This document shows positions 50,541-60,727 of a DNA stretch of 64,000 nucleotides, in pieces. The position numbers were made by a program, and so were the translations under genes. The notes under the pieces are model-generated. The model did not search any database. It was not told the origin of the DNA and was given only the letters and a program-made list of their open reading frames with translations. Position 1 is the first letter of the stretch. Every line of letters begins with the position of its first letter. Source of the stretch: Phaeobacter sp. 22II1-1F12B (GTDB lineage Bacteria > Pseudomonadota > Alphaproteobacteria > Rhodobacterales > Rhodobacteraceae). The DNA is taken from the NCBI RefSeq assembly GCF_002210165.1, contig NZ_AQQP01000003.1, positions 370,708 through 434,707 on the forward strand, written 5' to 3'.

Positions 50541-52826
50541 ATGAAAGTTGTTTGTCTGGGTGGCGGTCCTGCGGGACTGTATTTCGCGATCAGTATGAAA
50601 CTGCGCAATCCCGAGCACGAAATCACCCTGCTTGAACGGAATCGCCCTGACGATACCTTTGGCTGGGGCGTGGTGTTGTCGGATGAAACTCTGACCAACC
50701 TGCGTGAGAACGACCCCAAGAGCGCCGATGCGATCCATGCGCATTTTGCCTATTGGGATGACATCTCGGTCATCCACAAGGGGGTGAACACCGTTTCCAC
50801 CGGGCATGGGTTCTGTGGCATCGGACGGATGCGGCTGCTGCTCTTGTTGCAGGAACGGGCGCGTGAGCTTGGTGTCGATCTGCAGTTTGAAACCGACGTG
50901 ACCGACATCGACGCGCTCTGCAAGGAATACGACCTTGTGGTCGCCGCCGACGGGATCAATTCGCGGGTGCGAAGCCATTACGCGGAACATTTCAAACCCG
51001 AGATCGATACCCGCGCCTGCAAATTCGTCTGGCTGGGTACTCATGCCAAGTTCGACAACGCGTTCACTTTCATCTTTGAAAAGACGAAGCATGGCTGGGT
51101 CTGGGCCCATGCCTACCAGTTCGACAGCGACACGGCGACGTTCATCGTCGAGTGTTCGGAAGAGACGTTCGATGCCTGGGGCTTTGGCAACATGACCCAG
51201 GAGGAAAGCATCGCGGCCTGCGAAGAAATCTTCCGCGACCATCTGGACGGCCATGCGCTGATGACCAATGCGAAACATATTCGCGGTTCGGCATGGATCA
51301 ATTTCAACCGGGTGCTCTGCGAGAAATGGCATCACGAGAACGTCGTGCTGCTGGGCGACAGTTCCGCCACGGCGCATTTCTCGATCGGGTCGGGGTCGAA
51401 ATTGGCACTGGAATCGGCGATTGCGCTGGCGGATCTGATCGAGAGCCAGCCGACGCTGGAAGACGCCTTTACCCGCTATCAAGAAGACCGGCGGCTGGAC
51501 GTGCTGCGCCTGCAATCGGCGGCGCGCAACTCGACCGAATGGTTCGAGGAAGTCGAGCGCTATCTGGATCTGGACCCGGTGCAGTTCAATTACTCGCTGC
51601 TGACGCGCTCGCAGCGGATCAGCCACGAAAACCTGCGCCTGCGCGACCCGGAATGGCTGCGTTCGGCCGAGGAATGGTTTCAGGCGCAGGCCGGGGCGAA
51701 CGGGGTGCATCGTGCGCCGATGTTCGTACCTTACCAGTTGCGCGACATGCGGTTGGTCAACCGCGTCGTGGTTTCGCCCATGGCGCAGTACAAAGCAGTC
51801 GATGGCTGCCCGACCGACTGGCATTTCTCCCACTATGCGGAACGGGCCAAGGGCGGCGCGGGGCTGGTCTATACCGAGATGACCTGTGTGTCGCCCGAGG
51901 GGCGGATCACGCCGGGCTGTCCGGGGCTTTACGCGCCCGAACACGAGGCGGCGTGGAAGCGGCTTTGTGACTTTGTGCATGCCGAGACCGAGGCGAAGCT
52001 GTGCATGCAGATCGGTCATTCCGGGCGCAAGGGCTCGACCCAGCTGGGCTGGGAGGTGATGGACGCACCGCTGAAGGATGGCAACTGGGAACTGCTTTCG
52101 GCCTCCTCGGTGCCGTGGTCCGATAACAACGCCGCGCCGCGCGAGATGACGCGCGCCGATATGGATGAAATCCGGGACCAGTTCGTCGCGTCGACGGAAA
52201 TGGCAAATCGTGCCGGGTTCGACATGGTCGAACTGCACGCGGCGCACGGGTACCTGATTTCGTCGTTCATCTCGCCGCTGTCGAACCGGCGCTCGGATGA
52301 GTACGGCGGGTCGCTGGAAAACCGGATGCGCTATCCGCTGGAGGTCTTTGCCGCGATGCGCGCGGTCTGGCCCGAGGAAAAGCCGATGTCGGTACGGATT
52401 TCCGCGACGGACTGGGCCGAAGGCGGCGTCGGCGCCGAGGAAGCGGTCGAGATCGCGGCCATGTTCCGCGATGCAGGTGTCGATATCGTCGATGTCTCTG
52501 CCGGGCAGACCAGCACCGAGGCGCAACCGGTTTACGGGCGCATGTTCCAGACGCCGTTTTCGGACCGCATCCGAAACGAGCTGGAGATGTCGACGATGAC
52601 CGTCGGCAATATCTATGAGCCCGATCACGTCAATTCGATCCTGATGGCGGGCCGTGCCGATCTGGTCTGCCTTGCCCGTCCGCATCTGGCCGATCCCTAC
52701 TGGACGCTGCACGCGGCGGCGGCGCTTGGCGATACAGCGACACAATGGCCCCTGCCCTACCTGCCCGGCCGCGACCAGATGCAACGTCTGGCCGAGCGCG
52801 GCGAAGGCATGGGGATCAAGGTATGA
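50541..52826 (+). CDS. 2-aminobenzoyl-CoA monooxygenase/reductase or salicylyl-CoA 5-hydroxylase type fusion
   Basis: A 761-residue two-domain flavoenzyme. Residues 1-380 are a PHBH-type FAD monooxygenase ([59 protein letters not shown]); residues about 394-761 are an Old Yellow Enzyme reductase ([64 protein letters not shown]). This fusion is known from 2-aminobenzoyl-CoA monooxygenase/reductase (Azoarcus abmA), which hydroxylates and dearomatises the CoA thioester, and from salicylyl-CoA 5-hydroxylases. The ligase and beta-oxidation genes that follow favour the first. Its TGA overlaps the SDR start. Confidence 0.88.
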   Translation: MKVVCLGGGPAGLYFAISMKLRNPEHEITLLERNRPDDTFGWGVVLSDETLTNLRENDPKSADAIHAHFAYWDDISVIHKGVNTVSTGHGFCGIGRMRLLLLLQERARELGVDLQFETDVTDIDALCKEYDLVVAADGINSRVRSHYAEHFKPEIDTRACKFVWLGTHAKFDNAFTFIFEKTKHGWVWAHAYQFDSDTATFIVECSEETFDAWGFGNMTQEESIAACEEIFRDHLDGHALMTNAKHIRGSAWINFNRVLCEKWHHENVVLLGDSSATAHFSIGSGSKLALESAIALADLIESQPTLEDAFTRYQEDRRLDVLRLQSAARNSTEWFEEVERYLDLDPVQFNYSLLTRSQRISHENLRLRDPEWLRSAEEWFQAQAGANGVHRAPMFVPYQLRDMRLVNRVVVSPMAQYKAVDGCPTDWHFSHYAERAKGGAGLVYTEMTCVSPEGRITPGCPGLYAPEHEAAWKRLCDFVHAETEAKLCMQIGHSGRKGSTQLGWEVMDAPLKDGNWELLSASSVPWSDNNAAPREMTRADMDEIRDQFVASTEMANRAGFDMVELHAAHGYLISSFISPLSNRRSDEYGGSLENRMRYPLEVFAAMRAVWPEEKPMSVRISATDWAEGGVGAEEAVEIAAMFRDAGVDIVDVSAGQTSTEAQPVYGRMFQTPFSDRIRNELEMSTMTVGNIYEPDHVNSILMAGRADLVCLARPHLADPYWTLHAAAALGDTATQWPLPYLPGRDQMQRLAERGEGMGIKV

Positions 52827-53572
52827 GCGGCATCAAGGGCAAGACGGTTCTGATTACCGGCGGCGGCACCGGGCTGGGCGCGGATATGGCGGCACGCTTT
52901 GCCGCCGGGGGCGCGCGGGTCTGGGTCTCTGGCCGGACGGCGGCGACGCTGGAACAGGTGGCGGGCCAGCATGGCGACATCCACATGGTCGAAGCGGATG
53001 TGACCGACGAGACCTCGGTCGCGGCGATGTTCGATTTCATCGACACGCCCGATATCGTGATCGCCAATGCCGGGGCCTCGTCGAGTGGGCCCATGGTGCG
53101 CACCGAACTGGCCGAATGGGAATCGATGCTTTCCGTGAATCTGACCGGTGTTTTCCTGACTTTCCGCGAAGGTCTGCGCAGGATGAAGGGCAGCCATTGG
53201 GGGCGGTTGATCGCCGTGGCCTCGACCGCCGGGCTTAAAGGCTATCCTTATGTCGCGCCCTACGCGGCGGCGAAACACGGGGTGATCGGGCTGGTGAAAT
53301 CGCTCGCTCTGGAAACGGCGAAATCGGGGGTGACGGTCAATGCGCTCTGCCCCGGGTTCCTCGATACGGAGATGACCGTGCGCAGCATCGACAACATCAT
53401 GGTCAAGACCGGGATGAGCGCCGAGGATGCCCATGCCAGCCTTGCGCGCATGTCGCCGCAGAACCGACTGATCAAGCCCGAAGAGGTCAGCGCGGCGGCG
53501 TTCTGGCTTTGCGGCACGGGCTCCGAAGGGGTCACGGGACAGGCGATTTCGATCTCGGGAGGCGAGGTTTGA
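52823..53572 (+). CDS. SDR family dehydrogenase in aromatic-CoA operon
   Basis: A 249-residue short-chain dehydrogenase. [20 protein letters not shown] is the NAD(P) site, NAGASSSGP follows, and the catalytic triad reads [11 protein letters not shown] and [10 protein letters not shown]. The C-terminal [17 protein letters not shown] is typical of FabG-like enzymes. It would oxidise a hydroxyacyl-CoA in the ring-derived chain. The start at 52823 is fixed by the ATGA overlap with the oxygenase gene; a longer frame from 52745 is not needed. Confidence 0.9.
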   Translation: MSGIKGKTVLITGGGTGLGADMAARFAAGGARVWVSGRTAATLEQVAGQHGDIHMVEADVTDETSVAAMFDFIDTPDIVIANAGASSSGPMVRTELAEWESMLSVNLTGVFLTFREGLRRMKGSHWGRLIAVASTAGLKGYPYVAPYAAAKHGVIGLVKSLALETAKSGVTVNALCPGFLDTEMTVRSIDNIMVKTGMSAEDAHASLARMSPQNRLIKPEEVSAAAFWLCGTGSEGVTGQAISISGGEV

Positions 53573-54009
53573 GCCGGTCGCTGCCGAAGCAGCGGCTGCG
53601 GGTCTGGTTGCGGATGCTGTCGGCCCAGCGCGAGATCGAAACCGGCTTGCGCGAGGCTTTGCGGGTGAAATTCGACAGCACCCTGCCCCGGTTCGACGTG
53701 ATGTCGGCGCTGGATCGCTATCGTGACGGGCTGCGGATGAGCGAACTATCGGCCAAGCTGAAGGTGTCGAACGGGAACGTGACCGGCATCGTCGAGCGGC
53801 TGGCGGGCGAAGGGCTGGTCGAACGCGTGGCCGTGGATGGCGACCGGCGCGCGATGCAGGTGCGGCTGACGCCTACGGGCGCCGAGCGCTTTGCCGAGAT
53901 GGCAACGGCCCACGAGGGCTGGATTGACGAGCAGCTGTCGGCATTCGACAGCGATGAGCTGGAACAATTGATCCGTCTGCTGGAGCGGATGGGAGGAGAA
54001 AACGCATGA
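53569..54009 (+). CDS. MarR-family regulator in aromatic-CoA operon
   Basis: A 146-residue winged-helix regulator: [40 protein letters not shown], and the wing [20 protein letters not shown]. MarR proteins in aromatic-CoA operons commonly sense the CoA thioester. The best start is a TTG at 53569 that overlaps the SDR stop (TTGA); there is no ATG near it. The gene is inside the operon it probably regulates and ends in an ATGA overlap with the hydratase gene. Confidence 0.85.
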   Translation: MSRSLPKQRLRVWLRMLSAQREIETGLREALRVKFDSTLPRFDVMSALDRYRDGLRMSELSAKLKVSNGNVTGIVERLAGEGLVERVAVDGDRRAMQVRLTPTGAERFAEMATAHEGWIDEQLSAFDSDELEQLIRLLERMGGENA

Positions 54010-54818
54010 GCGAGATGAGCGGATACGTCGCGGAACATTTCAAATTCGAAGCGGCGGATGGCATCGCCAAGATTTGCCTGAACCGGCCCGAGCGCAAGAA
54101 CCCGCTGACCTTCGAGAGCTATGCCGAGCTGCGCGACATGTTCCGCGCGCTGGCCTATGCAAGCGATATTCACGCGGTGGTCTTCACCTCGAACGGCGGC
54201 AATTTCAGCTCGGGCGGGGATGTACATGACATCATTGGGCCGCTGGTGGCGATGGAGATGCCGGAATTGCTGCAATTCACCCGGATGACCGGCGATCTGG
54301 TCAAGGCGATGCTGCATTGTGGCAAGCCGATCATCGCCGCCGTGGACGGGATCGCCGCTGGCGCCGGGGCGATCATCACCATGGCCTCGGACCTGCGTCT
54401 GGCGACACCAGAGGCTAAATGCGCCTTTCTTTTCAACCGCGTCGGCCTTGCGGGCTGCGACATGGGTGCCTGCGCGATCCTGCCGAGGATCATCGGTCAG
54501 GGCCGTGCGGCGGAGCTGCTTTACACAGGGAGAGCGATGAAGGCCGAGGAAGGTCTCGCCTGGGGTTATTGGAACGCGCTGCATGACGCGGATGCGCTGG
54601 AAGAGGCGGCGATGGAGATGGCACGCCGGATCGTGGCGGGGCCGACATTCGCCAACGCGATGACCAAGAACCAGCTGAACATGGAATGGGACATGAGCCT
54701 TGACCAGGCGATCGAAGCCGAGGCGCAGGCGCAGGCGATCTGCATGCAGACCGGCGATTTCGAACGCGCCTATCGCGCTTTTGTCGCCAAGGAAAAACCG
54801 GTGTTCGAAGGCAACTGA
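54006..54818 (+). CDS. Enoyl-CoA hydratase/isomerase family protein
   Basis: A 270-residue crotonase. The oxyanion-hole segments are [20 protein letters not shown] and [20 protein letters not shown], with [20 protein letters not shown] later. In 2-aminobenzoyl-CoA pathways crotonases hydrate or open the ring-derived intermediate. It starts within the MarR stop. The last 60 residues form the usual C-terminal helices. Confidence 0.9.
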   Translation: MSEMSGYVAEHFKFEAADGIAKICLNRPERKNPLTFESYAELRDMFRALAYASDIHAVVFTSNGGNFSSGGDVHDIIGPLVAMEMPELLQFTRMTGDLVKAMLHCGKPIIAAVDGIAAGAGAIITMASDLRLATPEAKCAFLFNRVGLAGCDMGACAILPRIIGQGRAAELLYTGRAMKAEEGLAWGYWNALHDADALEEAAMEMARRIVAGPTFANAMTKNQLNMEWDMSLDQAIEAEAQAQAICMQTGDFERAYRAFVAKEKPVFEGN

Positions 54819-54885
54819 GCGCAGGACGGGCCGAGGGGCCGGGGTTTTCCGTATTTGGAACGAGAAGAAGGGGAAGTTGCGCATC

Positions 54886-56016
54886 ATGGTGGACCGGACA
54901 TTTCTGGACTGGCCGTTTTTCGAGGATCGGCATCGCGCGCTGGCGGCGGCGCTGGAGGAGTGGTGCGCGGCGAACCTGCCGGTGGATCACGACGATGTGG
55001 ACGGGGCCTGTCGCGGGCTGGTCGCGGCGCTGGGGGCAGCCGGGTTCCTGCAGCATTCCGGCGGCGAGGCGCTTGATGTGCGCTCGCTGTGCCTGATCCG
55101 CGAAACTCTGGCGCGCCATGACGGGCTGGCGGATTTCGCCTTTGCCATGCAGGGGCTGGGCATGGGGGCGGTATCGCTCTTTGGTTCGGAGGAGCAACGG
55201 GAGTGGCTGAGACAGACCCGCGCCGGAGAGGCGATCTCCGCCTTTGCGCTAAGCGAACCTGCCAGCGGCTCGGACGTGGCGCAGCTTTCGACGACTGCCG
55301 TGGCGGATGGCGACGGCTATGTCCTGAACGGGGAGAAGACCTGGATTTCGAACGGCGGGATCGCGGATGTCTACACTGTGTTCGCGCGGACCGGCGAAGC
55401 GCCGGGCGCCAAGGGGTTGTCGGCCTTCCTTGTACCGGCGGATACGCCGGGGCTCGATATAGCCGAGCGGCTGGAGGTGATCGCGCCACATCCGCTGGCG
55501 CGGCTTCGGTTCAACGATATGCGCCTGCCTGCCTCGGCTCTGATTGGCACTGGGGGCAGCGGGTTCCGGATTGCCATGTCGGTGCTGGACGTGTTCCGCT
55601 CGACAGTGGGCGCGGCGGCGCTGGGGTTTGCGCGGCGCGCGCTTGAAGAAAGCCTTGCCCGCACCGGATCGCGACAGTTGTTTGGCGCGCCGCTGAATGA
55701 TCTGCAGATGGTACAGGGGCATCTGGCCGATATGGCACTGGGGGTCGATGCTTCGGCCCTGCTGGTTTACCGCGCGGCCTGGACCAAGGACATGGGCGCG
55801 CCCCGGGTCAGCCGCGAGGCGGCGATGGCGAAGCTGCACGCCACCGAGACCGCGCAAAAGGTGATTGATGCGGCGGTGCAGCTGCATGGCGGCGACGGGG
55901 TGCGCAGCGGACACATCGTCGAGAGCCTATACCGTGAAATCCGGGCGTTGCGCATCTACGAGGGTGCCTCGGATGTGCAGAAGGTGGTGATTGCAAGACA
56001 GGTGATGGGAGCATGA
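54886..56016 (+). CDS. Acyl-CoA dehydrogenase family protein
   Basis: A 376-residue FAD enzyme. [40 protein letters not shown] and [20 protein letters not shown] are FAD- and substrate-binding blocks; [20 protein letters not shown] and [16 protein letters not shown] carry the catalytic Glu. I start at 54886 (MVDRTFLDW) with AAGGGGAAG upstream; the longer frame overlaps the hydratase. It overlaps the ligase gene by four bases. It would oxidise an acyl-CoA from the opened ring. Confidence 0.9.
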   Translation: MVDRTFLDWPFFEDRHRALAAALEEWCAANLPVDHDDVDGACRGLVAALGAAGFLQHSGGEALDVRSLCLIRETLARHDGLADFAFAMQGLGMGAVSLFGSEEQREWLRQTRAGEAISAFALSEPASGSDVAQLSTTAVADGDGYVLNGEKTWISNGGIADVYTVFARTGEAPGAKGLSAFLVPADTPGLDIAERLEVIAPHPLARLRFNDMRLPASALIGTGGSGFRIAMSVLDVFRSTVGAAALGFARRALEESLARTGSRQLFGAPLNDLQMVQGHLADMALGVDASALLVYRAAWTKDMGAPRVSREAAMAKLHATETAQKVIDAAVQLHGGDGVRSGHIVESLYREIRALRIYEGASDVQKVVIARQVMGA

Positions 56017-57635
56017 CCATGCTGGGACCAAGCGCGCATAGCGACACGTTTACGCGGGACAATCTGCCCGCGCCGGAGATGTGGCCCGAGATCGACCTCG
56101 GGGCGCATAGCTATCCGGAATATATCAACATCGGCGTGGAACTGACCGACAAGCTGGTGGCGCAGGGGCACGGCGATCGCACCGCGCTGATCGGCAACGG
56201 GCGGCGGCGCAGCTACAAGGAACTGACCGACTGGACCAACCGCATCGCGCGCACGCTGGTCGAGGATTACGGCGTCAAGCCGGGCAATCGCATCTTGATC
56301 CGCAGCGCGAACAACCCGGCGATGGTGGCCTGCTGGCTGGCCGCGACCAAGGCGGGGGCCGTGGTTGTGAACACCATGCCGATGCTGCGCGCCGGAGAAT
56401 TGGCCAAGATCGTCGACAAGGCCGAGATCACCCATGCGCTTTGCGACACAAGGCTGATGGACGAGATGATCACCTGCGCGAAATCCAGCGCCACGCTCAA
56501 GACGGTGATCGGCTTTGACGGCACGGCCAATCACGACGCGGAACTGGACCGCGCCGCGCTGGACAAACCCGTGAGTTTTGACGCGGTGCAGACCGGTCGC
56601 GATGACGTGGCGCTCTTGGGCTTTACCTCGGGCACCACGGGTGAGCCGAAGGCGACGATGCATTTTCATCGCGATCTGCTGATCATCGCCGATGGCTATG
56701 CGCGTGAGGTGCTGGGCGTCACCCCCGAGGATATTTTCGTCGGCTCGCCGCCGCTTGCCTTTACCTTTGGCCTTGGCGGGCTGGCGGTGTTCCCCTTGCG
56801 CTTTGGCGCCTGCGCAGTGCTGTTGGAGAATGCCTCCCCCCCGAACATGATCGAGATCATCGAGACATACCGGGCGACCGTGAGTTTCACCGCGCCCACC
56901 GCCTATCGCGTGATGCTCGCCGCAATGGAGGAAGGCGCAGACCTCTCCAGCCTGCGCGCCGCCGTTTCCGCAGGTGAGACCCTGCCCGCCCCTGTTTATC
57001 ACGACTGGATCGAAAAGACAGGCAAGCCGATGCTGGACGGGATCGGGTCAACCGAGATGCTGCATATTTTCATCTCGAACCGTTTCGACGATCACCGCCC
57101 CGCCTGCACGGGCAAACCGGTGACCGGCTACGAGGCGCGGATCGTGGGCGAGGATGGCTTGGATGTCGAGCCGGGCAAGGTCGGAAGGCTGGCGGTGCGC
57201 GGCCCTACGGGCTGTCGCTACCTGAACGACAAGCGACAGGGCGAATATGTGCAGGACGGCTGGAACCTCACCGGCGACAGTTTCTCGATGGATGCCGATG
57301 GCTATCTGCATTTCGCTGCCCGGTCCGACGACATGATCATCTCATCGGGTTACAACATCGCCGGCCCCGAGGTCGAAGCCGCGTTGCTGGCCCATGAGGA
57401 CGTGTCGGAATGCACTGTGATCGGGGTGCCGGACGAGGCACGCGGTGAAATCGTGCAGGCCCATGTGGTGCTGCGTGAAGGTGTCGAACCCGGCCCCCTG
57501 CAGGTGAAACTCTTGCAGGATTTCGTAAAGGCAAAGATCGCGCCTTATAAATACCCGCGCTCGGTGATCTTTACCGATGCCCTGCCGAAAACCGCCACCG
57601 GCAAGATCCAGCGCTTCCGCCTGCGCGACGACTAG
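56013..57635 (+). CDS. 2-aminobenzoate/benzoate-CoA ligase type AMP-forming synthetase
   Basis: A 540-residue adenylate-forming ligase. The ATP loop [18 protein letters not shown] is near residue 205, [14 protein letters not shown] near 350, and [20 protein letters not shown] and [12 protein letters not shown] hold the hinge Asp and catalytic Lys. [20 protein letters not shown] resembles aryl-CoA ligases of the benzoate/anthranilate group. Combined with the monooxygenase/reductase, 2-aminobenzoate (anthranilate) is the likeliest substrate. Last gene of the coupled operon; its stop overlaps the stop of a small gene on the other strand. Confidence 0.88.
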   Translation: MTMLGPSAHSDTFTRDNLPAPEMWPEIDLGAHSYPEYINIGVELTDKLVAQGHGDRTALIGNGRRRSYKELTDWTNRIARTLVEDYGVKPGNRILIRSANNPAMVACWLAATKAGAVVVNTMPMLRAGELAKIVDKAEITHALCDTRLMDEMITCAKSSATLKTVIGFDGTANHDAELDRAALDKPVSFDAVQTGRDDVALLGFTSGTTGEPKATMHFHRDLLIIADGYAREVLGVTPEDIFVGSPPLAFTFGLGGLAVFPLRFGACAVLLENASPPNMIEIIETYRATVSFTAPTAYRVMLAAMEEGADLSSLRAAVSAGETLPAPVYHDWIEKTGKPMLDGIGSTEMLHIFISNRFDDHRPACTGKPVTGYEARIVGEDGLDVEPGKVGRLAVRGPTGCRYLNDKRQGEYVQDGWNLTGDSFSMDADGYLHFAARSDDMIISSGYNIAGPEVEAALLAHEDVSECTVIGVPDEARGEIVQAHVVLREGVEPGPLQVKLLQDFVKAKIAPYKYPRSVIFTDALPKTATGKIQRFRLRDD

Positions 57636-57811
57636 GCGGTCCGCCAGCGGAACAGTCGGAACCGTACCGCTGTCCGGTCCTCCTCAGGGCGCGGTGCCTG
57701 TTGCTCCCGCGCAGCTTCAATCTCGCGCTCATGGGCGCGCAGGCGCCGGGTCGGTGGCGCCCAGCGCCCCAACTGCAAGGCCATGGCGGTCGCGTGTTCA
57801 TGGTAGGGCAT
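57632..57811 (-). CDS. Small basic protein convergent with CoA ligase gene
   Basis: A 59-residue product starting at 57811 (MPYHEHATAMALQLGRWAPP), with CGGAG seven bases upstream of the ATG. The C-terminal half is Arg/Glu rich (REQQAPRPEEDRTAVRFRLF). Its TAG and the ligase TAG overlap by two bases on opposite strands. It shares a short divergent promoter region with the YafY-type regulator. No family recognised; called on ribosome site and position. Confidence 0.6.
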   Translation of the reverse strand: MPYHEHATAMALQLGRWAPPTRRLRAHEREIEAAREQQAPRPEEDRTAVRFRLFRWRTA

Positions 57812-57852
57812 GGGAAACTCCGTGATTGCAATTCCAATCAATCACGTCTCTC

Positions 57853-57891
57853 CTGACATCCTGCTGTCAGCAGCCCCTGCTACTGTGTCAG
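57853..57891. promoter_or_regulatory. Operator with CTGACA/TGTCAG half-sites
   Basis: CTGACA at 57853 and TGTCAG at 57865 form an inverted repeat (six-base spacer); a second TGTCAG at 57886 lies 21 bases, two helical turns, after the first, and both are followed by CAG. It fills the 103-base divergent gap before the YafY-type regulator, which probably binds here. Confidence 0.6.
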
Positions 57892-57914
57892 CAGAATATC
57901 CAAAGGCACGCCCC

Positions 57915-58604
57915 ATGAACCGTTCCAACCGCCTGTTCGAAATCATCCAGCTGCTGCGGGCCACCTCCCACCCGATGACCGCCCGCGCACTGGCCGAACA
58001 ACTCGAAGTCTCCGAACGCACGATCTATCGCGACATCGCCGCGCTTCAGGCGATGCGCACCCCGATCGAAGGCGAAGCGGGCATTGGCTATGTCATGCGG
58101 CGCGGCTACGACCTCCCGCCGCTGAACTTCGACTCCGAGGAGATCGAAGCGCTGCACGTCGGTCTCGCCCTCCTCGCACGCACCGGTGACAGCGCCCTGC
58201 AGGCCGCCGCCAGCCGCATCTGCGCCAAGATCGACGCACTACATTGTGCCGCCGACTGGCTGCAGGTCGCCCCTTGGGGGGCAAAAAAGGACGACCCGCT
58301 CAAGGGCTGCGTCTCCATCGCCTTGATGCGCGAAGCGGTGCGCGACGAGCGCAAGCTGCGGATCACCTACCGGGATGCCGATGACCGTGAGACGGAAAGA
58401 ACCGTGCGCCCGGTGGGCGTCGTCTATCACCTCGATTGCGCCTTGCTTGCCGGCTGGTGCGAGTTGCGCCAGTCATTCCGCCACTTCAGGGTCGACCGGA
58501 TCTGGACCTGTAGCGCACTCAACAGCTATTTCAGCGGCGAAGGCAATGCGCTGCGCCGCCTCTGGCTGGAAAACAACCGCTACGAGACGCCCGCCGCAAG
58601 CTGA
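57915..58604 (+). CDS. YafY/WYL-family transcriptional regulator
   Basis: A 229-residue regulator. MNRSNRLFEIIQLLRATSHP and LAEQLEVSERTIYRDIAALQ form the DeoR-type winged helix, and the C-terminal part contains the WYL domain (RKLRITYRDADDRETERTVR, GVVYHLDCALLAGWCELRQS, FRHFRVDRI). The WYL tripeptide itself is altered. WYL proteins sense small ligands or nucleic acids. The ATG at 57915 is chosen; the operator-like half-sites lie just upstream. Confidence 0.9.
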   Translation: MNRSNRLFEIIQLLRATSHPMTARALAEQLEVSERTIYRDIAALQAMRTPIEGEAGIGYVMRRGYDLPPLNFDSEEIEALHVGLALLARTGDSALQAAASRICAKIDALHCAADWLQVAPWGAKKDDPLKGCVSIALMREAVRDERKLRITYRDADDRETERTVRPVGVVYHLDCALLAGWCELRQSFRHFRVDRIWTCSALNSYFSGEGNALRRLWLENNRYETPAAS

Positions 58605-58630
58605 ACGCCCTGAAGGATACGACACCCCCC

Positions 58631-58663
58631 GCTTCTTTGGGTCAAAAATATCCCCGCCGGAGG
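58631..58663 (+). repeat. Dispersed intergenic element, copy 3
   Basis: GCTTCTTTGGGTCAAAAATA followed by TCCCCGCCGGAGG, 27 bases after the WYL regulator stop, in a convergent gap. Confidence 0.75.
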
Positions 58664-58713
58664 CTCCTGCCCCATCAGCAGTCGCGCCGCCCGTCACGTC
58701 ACGCAACCGCGCC

Positions 58714-59442
58714 TCAGGGAATGACAATCCCCGCCCGATTGAATCGCAGCTGGGCAGTCGTCATGTCATCATAGAGAAGATGCACCTCGATCAGTTGCAC
58801 ACTGCGCCGGGGAAAGCTGCGGTATGGCAGCCCGTCGCCGTCCAGAACCGCCGCCGGGGCGGGCTGGTCCGGGCGGCACTCCGGCATCTGCCAGACCTCC
58901 GGCGCCGCACCATTCACGCCGACCCGGATTTCATGCAGCCCGCAGCGCCATGCCCAGAGATGGCTGATGTACAAAAGATCCTGCCCGCCGAATTCGCGCA
59001 CCGAAATCCAGTTGCCACGGGTGGCGTTCAGGATCGGGCGCACTTCCAGCGCCGTCAGGAACCGGCCCGAGGCGATCTGCGGTTCTGCCGCAAAGCCGGT
59101 TGATTGCTCTGCGTCGGTATCCGGCGCGGGCGTCTCGGATAACGGCGCGGCTGGTTCATCCGTGCTTTCAGGCAGGACGGCGATTTCCTTCGCGGTATCG
59201 GTCTCTTGTTCGACGGCGGCAGTCCCCGTGCTCCCCTCCGGGACGGCTGCGACCGCATCTTCGCTCCCTGTCTCCGGGCTGGTGGCAACGGCGTTTTCGG
59301 GCGTTTCCGCTTCATCCGGGGCCTGAGCGACGTCCAACGGGGCCGCGACGAGCGCCGGTGCCGCCGTTTCGGCCGCCACATTGTCAACGGCGGCAAGGGA
59401 ATGCACCGAGGCAGAGAACATCAACAAGAACACTTCCAGCAT
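58714..59442 (-). CDS. Exported hypothetical protein with acidic low-complexity linker
   Basis: A 242-residue protein starting at 59442 (MLEVFLLMFSASVHSLAAVD), a signal peptide. Residues 25-125 are a disordered Ala/Pro/Glu/Thr region. The C-terminal 110 residues form a compact domain (LTALEVRPILNATRGNWISV, REFGGQDLLYISHLWAWRCG, LPYRSFPRRSVQLIEVHLLY) with two Cys that could pair. I know this domain only as a conserved hypothetical of Rhodobacterales. An earlier ATG at 59478 is possible. Confidence 0.75.
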   Translation of the reverse strand: MLEVFLLMFSASVHSLAAVDNVAAETAAPALVAAPLDVAQAPDEAETPENAVATSPETGSEDAVAAVPEGSTGTAAVEQETDTAKEIAVLPESTDEPAAPLSETPAPDTDAEQSTGFAAEPQIASGRFLTALEVRPILNATRGNWISVREFGGQDLLYISHLWAWRCGLHEIRVGVNGAAPEVWQMPECRPDQPAPAAVLDGDGLPYRSFPRRSVQLIEVHLLYDDMTTAQLRFNRAGIVIP

Positions 59443-59589
59443 GGCCCTGGCCTTTCTCTTTTCCTGCGGGGCTGCCATTCTCCGGGCAGCCTGCCCTTCC
59501 CGAATTTCAGGTTTTTTGTTTCAGAATTCATGCCTATAGTCGGCGGCACCGGCAAATGCCGCAGACCAAATCAAGCGGCTGAATCGAGT

Positions 59590-60594
59590 ATGGCAAAGAA
59601 ACAGCACCCTCGCCAAGCCTTCAATATCCTGATCATCGGGCAATCGGGCCGGTTGCAATATGAATGCCTGCTCTTCGCGGCGACACTGCGCCATACCAAT
59701 CCGGATTTTGAGGGACGTCTTTTTGTGGCGGTGCCCAATGCCGGCCCGCTCTGGGATCGGGACCCGTCGATCCGCGATAGCGCCGTGCTTGACATGCTGG
59801 GCGAGCTTGGCGCGGAAATCCTGCCCTTTGAAAATCAGGTCTTTGGCCAGTCCTACCCGCAGGGCAACAAGATCGAGGCGCTGGTGGCCCTGCCCGAGGG
59901 GCAACCTTTTGTCTTTTTCGACAGTGACACCCTGATCACCGGCGACCTGACCGAGGTGCCGTTTGACTTCTCTTATCCCGGTGCTTCGCTGCGCCGGGAA
60001 GGCAGCTGGCCCACGCCCACGCTTTACGGCCCCGGCTATCACGGTATCTGGAAGTCGCTTTATGACCGCTTCGGACTCGATTTTGCGTCGAGCCTCGCGA
60101 CGGAGCATCCCGAGGAATACTGGGAACGCTACCTGTATTTCAACGCAGGCTATTTCTTTTACCGCTGCCCGAAAGAGTTTGGCGAGAGATACCTCGACTA
60201 CGCCCGGTCCATCAGAGACGATCCCCCTGTCGAACTGACCTGCCAGAGCCTTGATCCCTGGCTTGACCAGATCGCGCTGCCGCTGGTCGTTCACGGGCTT
60301 GGGGGCGGTCGGGATGCCCTGCCCGGCGGTCTGCTGGATGGGCGCATCAGCTGTCATTACCGGATGTTCCCACTGCTCTATGCGCGCGAAAGCGATGCGG
60401 TGATCGAGATGGTCGAAGCCTGCGCCGCGCCGAACCGGATCAAGAAGATCCTGAAGCAACATGAACCGATCAAGCGCATGATCTACCAGGGTCGTGGCCA
60501 GAAGGTGCGCGCGCTCTTCGACAGGTCGGCCCTGCCCCGGCGCGAACAGGCGATCCGCAACCGCATCAAGGCGCATGGCTTCTGGATGCGCTGA
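59590..60594 (+). CDS. Glycosyltransferase-like hypothetical protein
   Basis: A 334-residue soluble protein. FNILIIGQSGRLQYECLLFA opens a Rossmann-type fold, and PFVFFDSDTLITGDL near residue 115 is a DxD-like motif as in GT-A nucleotide-sugar transferases. Later, YFNAGYFFYRCPKEFGERYL resembles GT8-family acceptor regions. The C-terminus is basic (RREQAIRNRIKAHGFWMR). The ATG at 59590 is preceded by weak AATCGAG. Donor and acceptor unknown. Confidence 0.72.
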   Translation: MAKKQHPRQAFNILIIGQSGRLQYECLLFAATLRHTNPDFEGRLFVAVPNAGPLWDRDPSIRDSAVLDMLGELGAEILPFENQVFGQSYPQGNKIEALVALPEGQPFVFFDSDTLITGDLTEVPFDFSYPGASLRREGSWPTPTLYGPGYHGIWKSLYDRFGLDFASSLATEHPEEYWERYLYFNAGYFFYRCPKEFGERYLDYARSIRDDPPVELTCQSLDPWLDQIALPLVVHGLGGGRDALPGGLLDGRISCHYRMFPLLYARESDAVIEMVEACAAPNRIKKILKQHEPIKRMIYQGRGQKVRALFDRSALPRREQAIRNRIKAHGFWMR

Positions 60595-60627
60595 ACGTGT
60601 CGGGCGCGCCCGCGGTGAGGATGGGAG

Positions 60628-60666
60628 CCTCCGGCGGGGATATTTTATGACCCAAAGAAGCAGGGG
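60628..60666 (-). repeat. Dispersed intergenic element, copy 4 (reverse)
   Basis: On the minus strand it reads CCTGCTTCTTTGGGTCATAA then AATATCCCCGCCGGAGGC. It carries one extra base pair block (TCATAAAAT) relative to the others and lies between a glycosyltransferase-like gene and the exonuclease gene. Confidence 0.72.
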
Positions 60667-60727
60667 CGGTACGGTAATGATGAGCGGTCCTGCCTGTGGC
60701 AGAGGGTGAGCCGGGAGAGGGAAGCAG

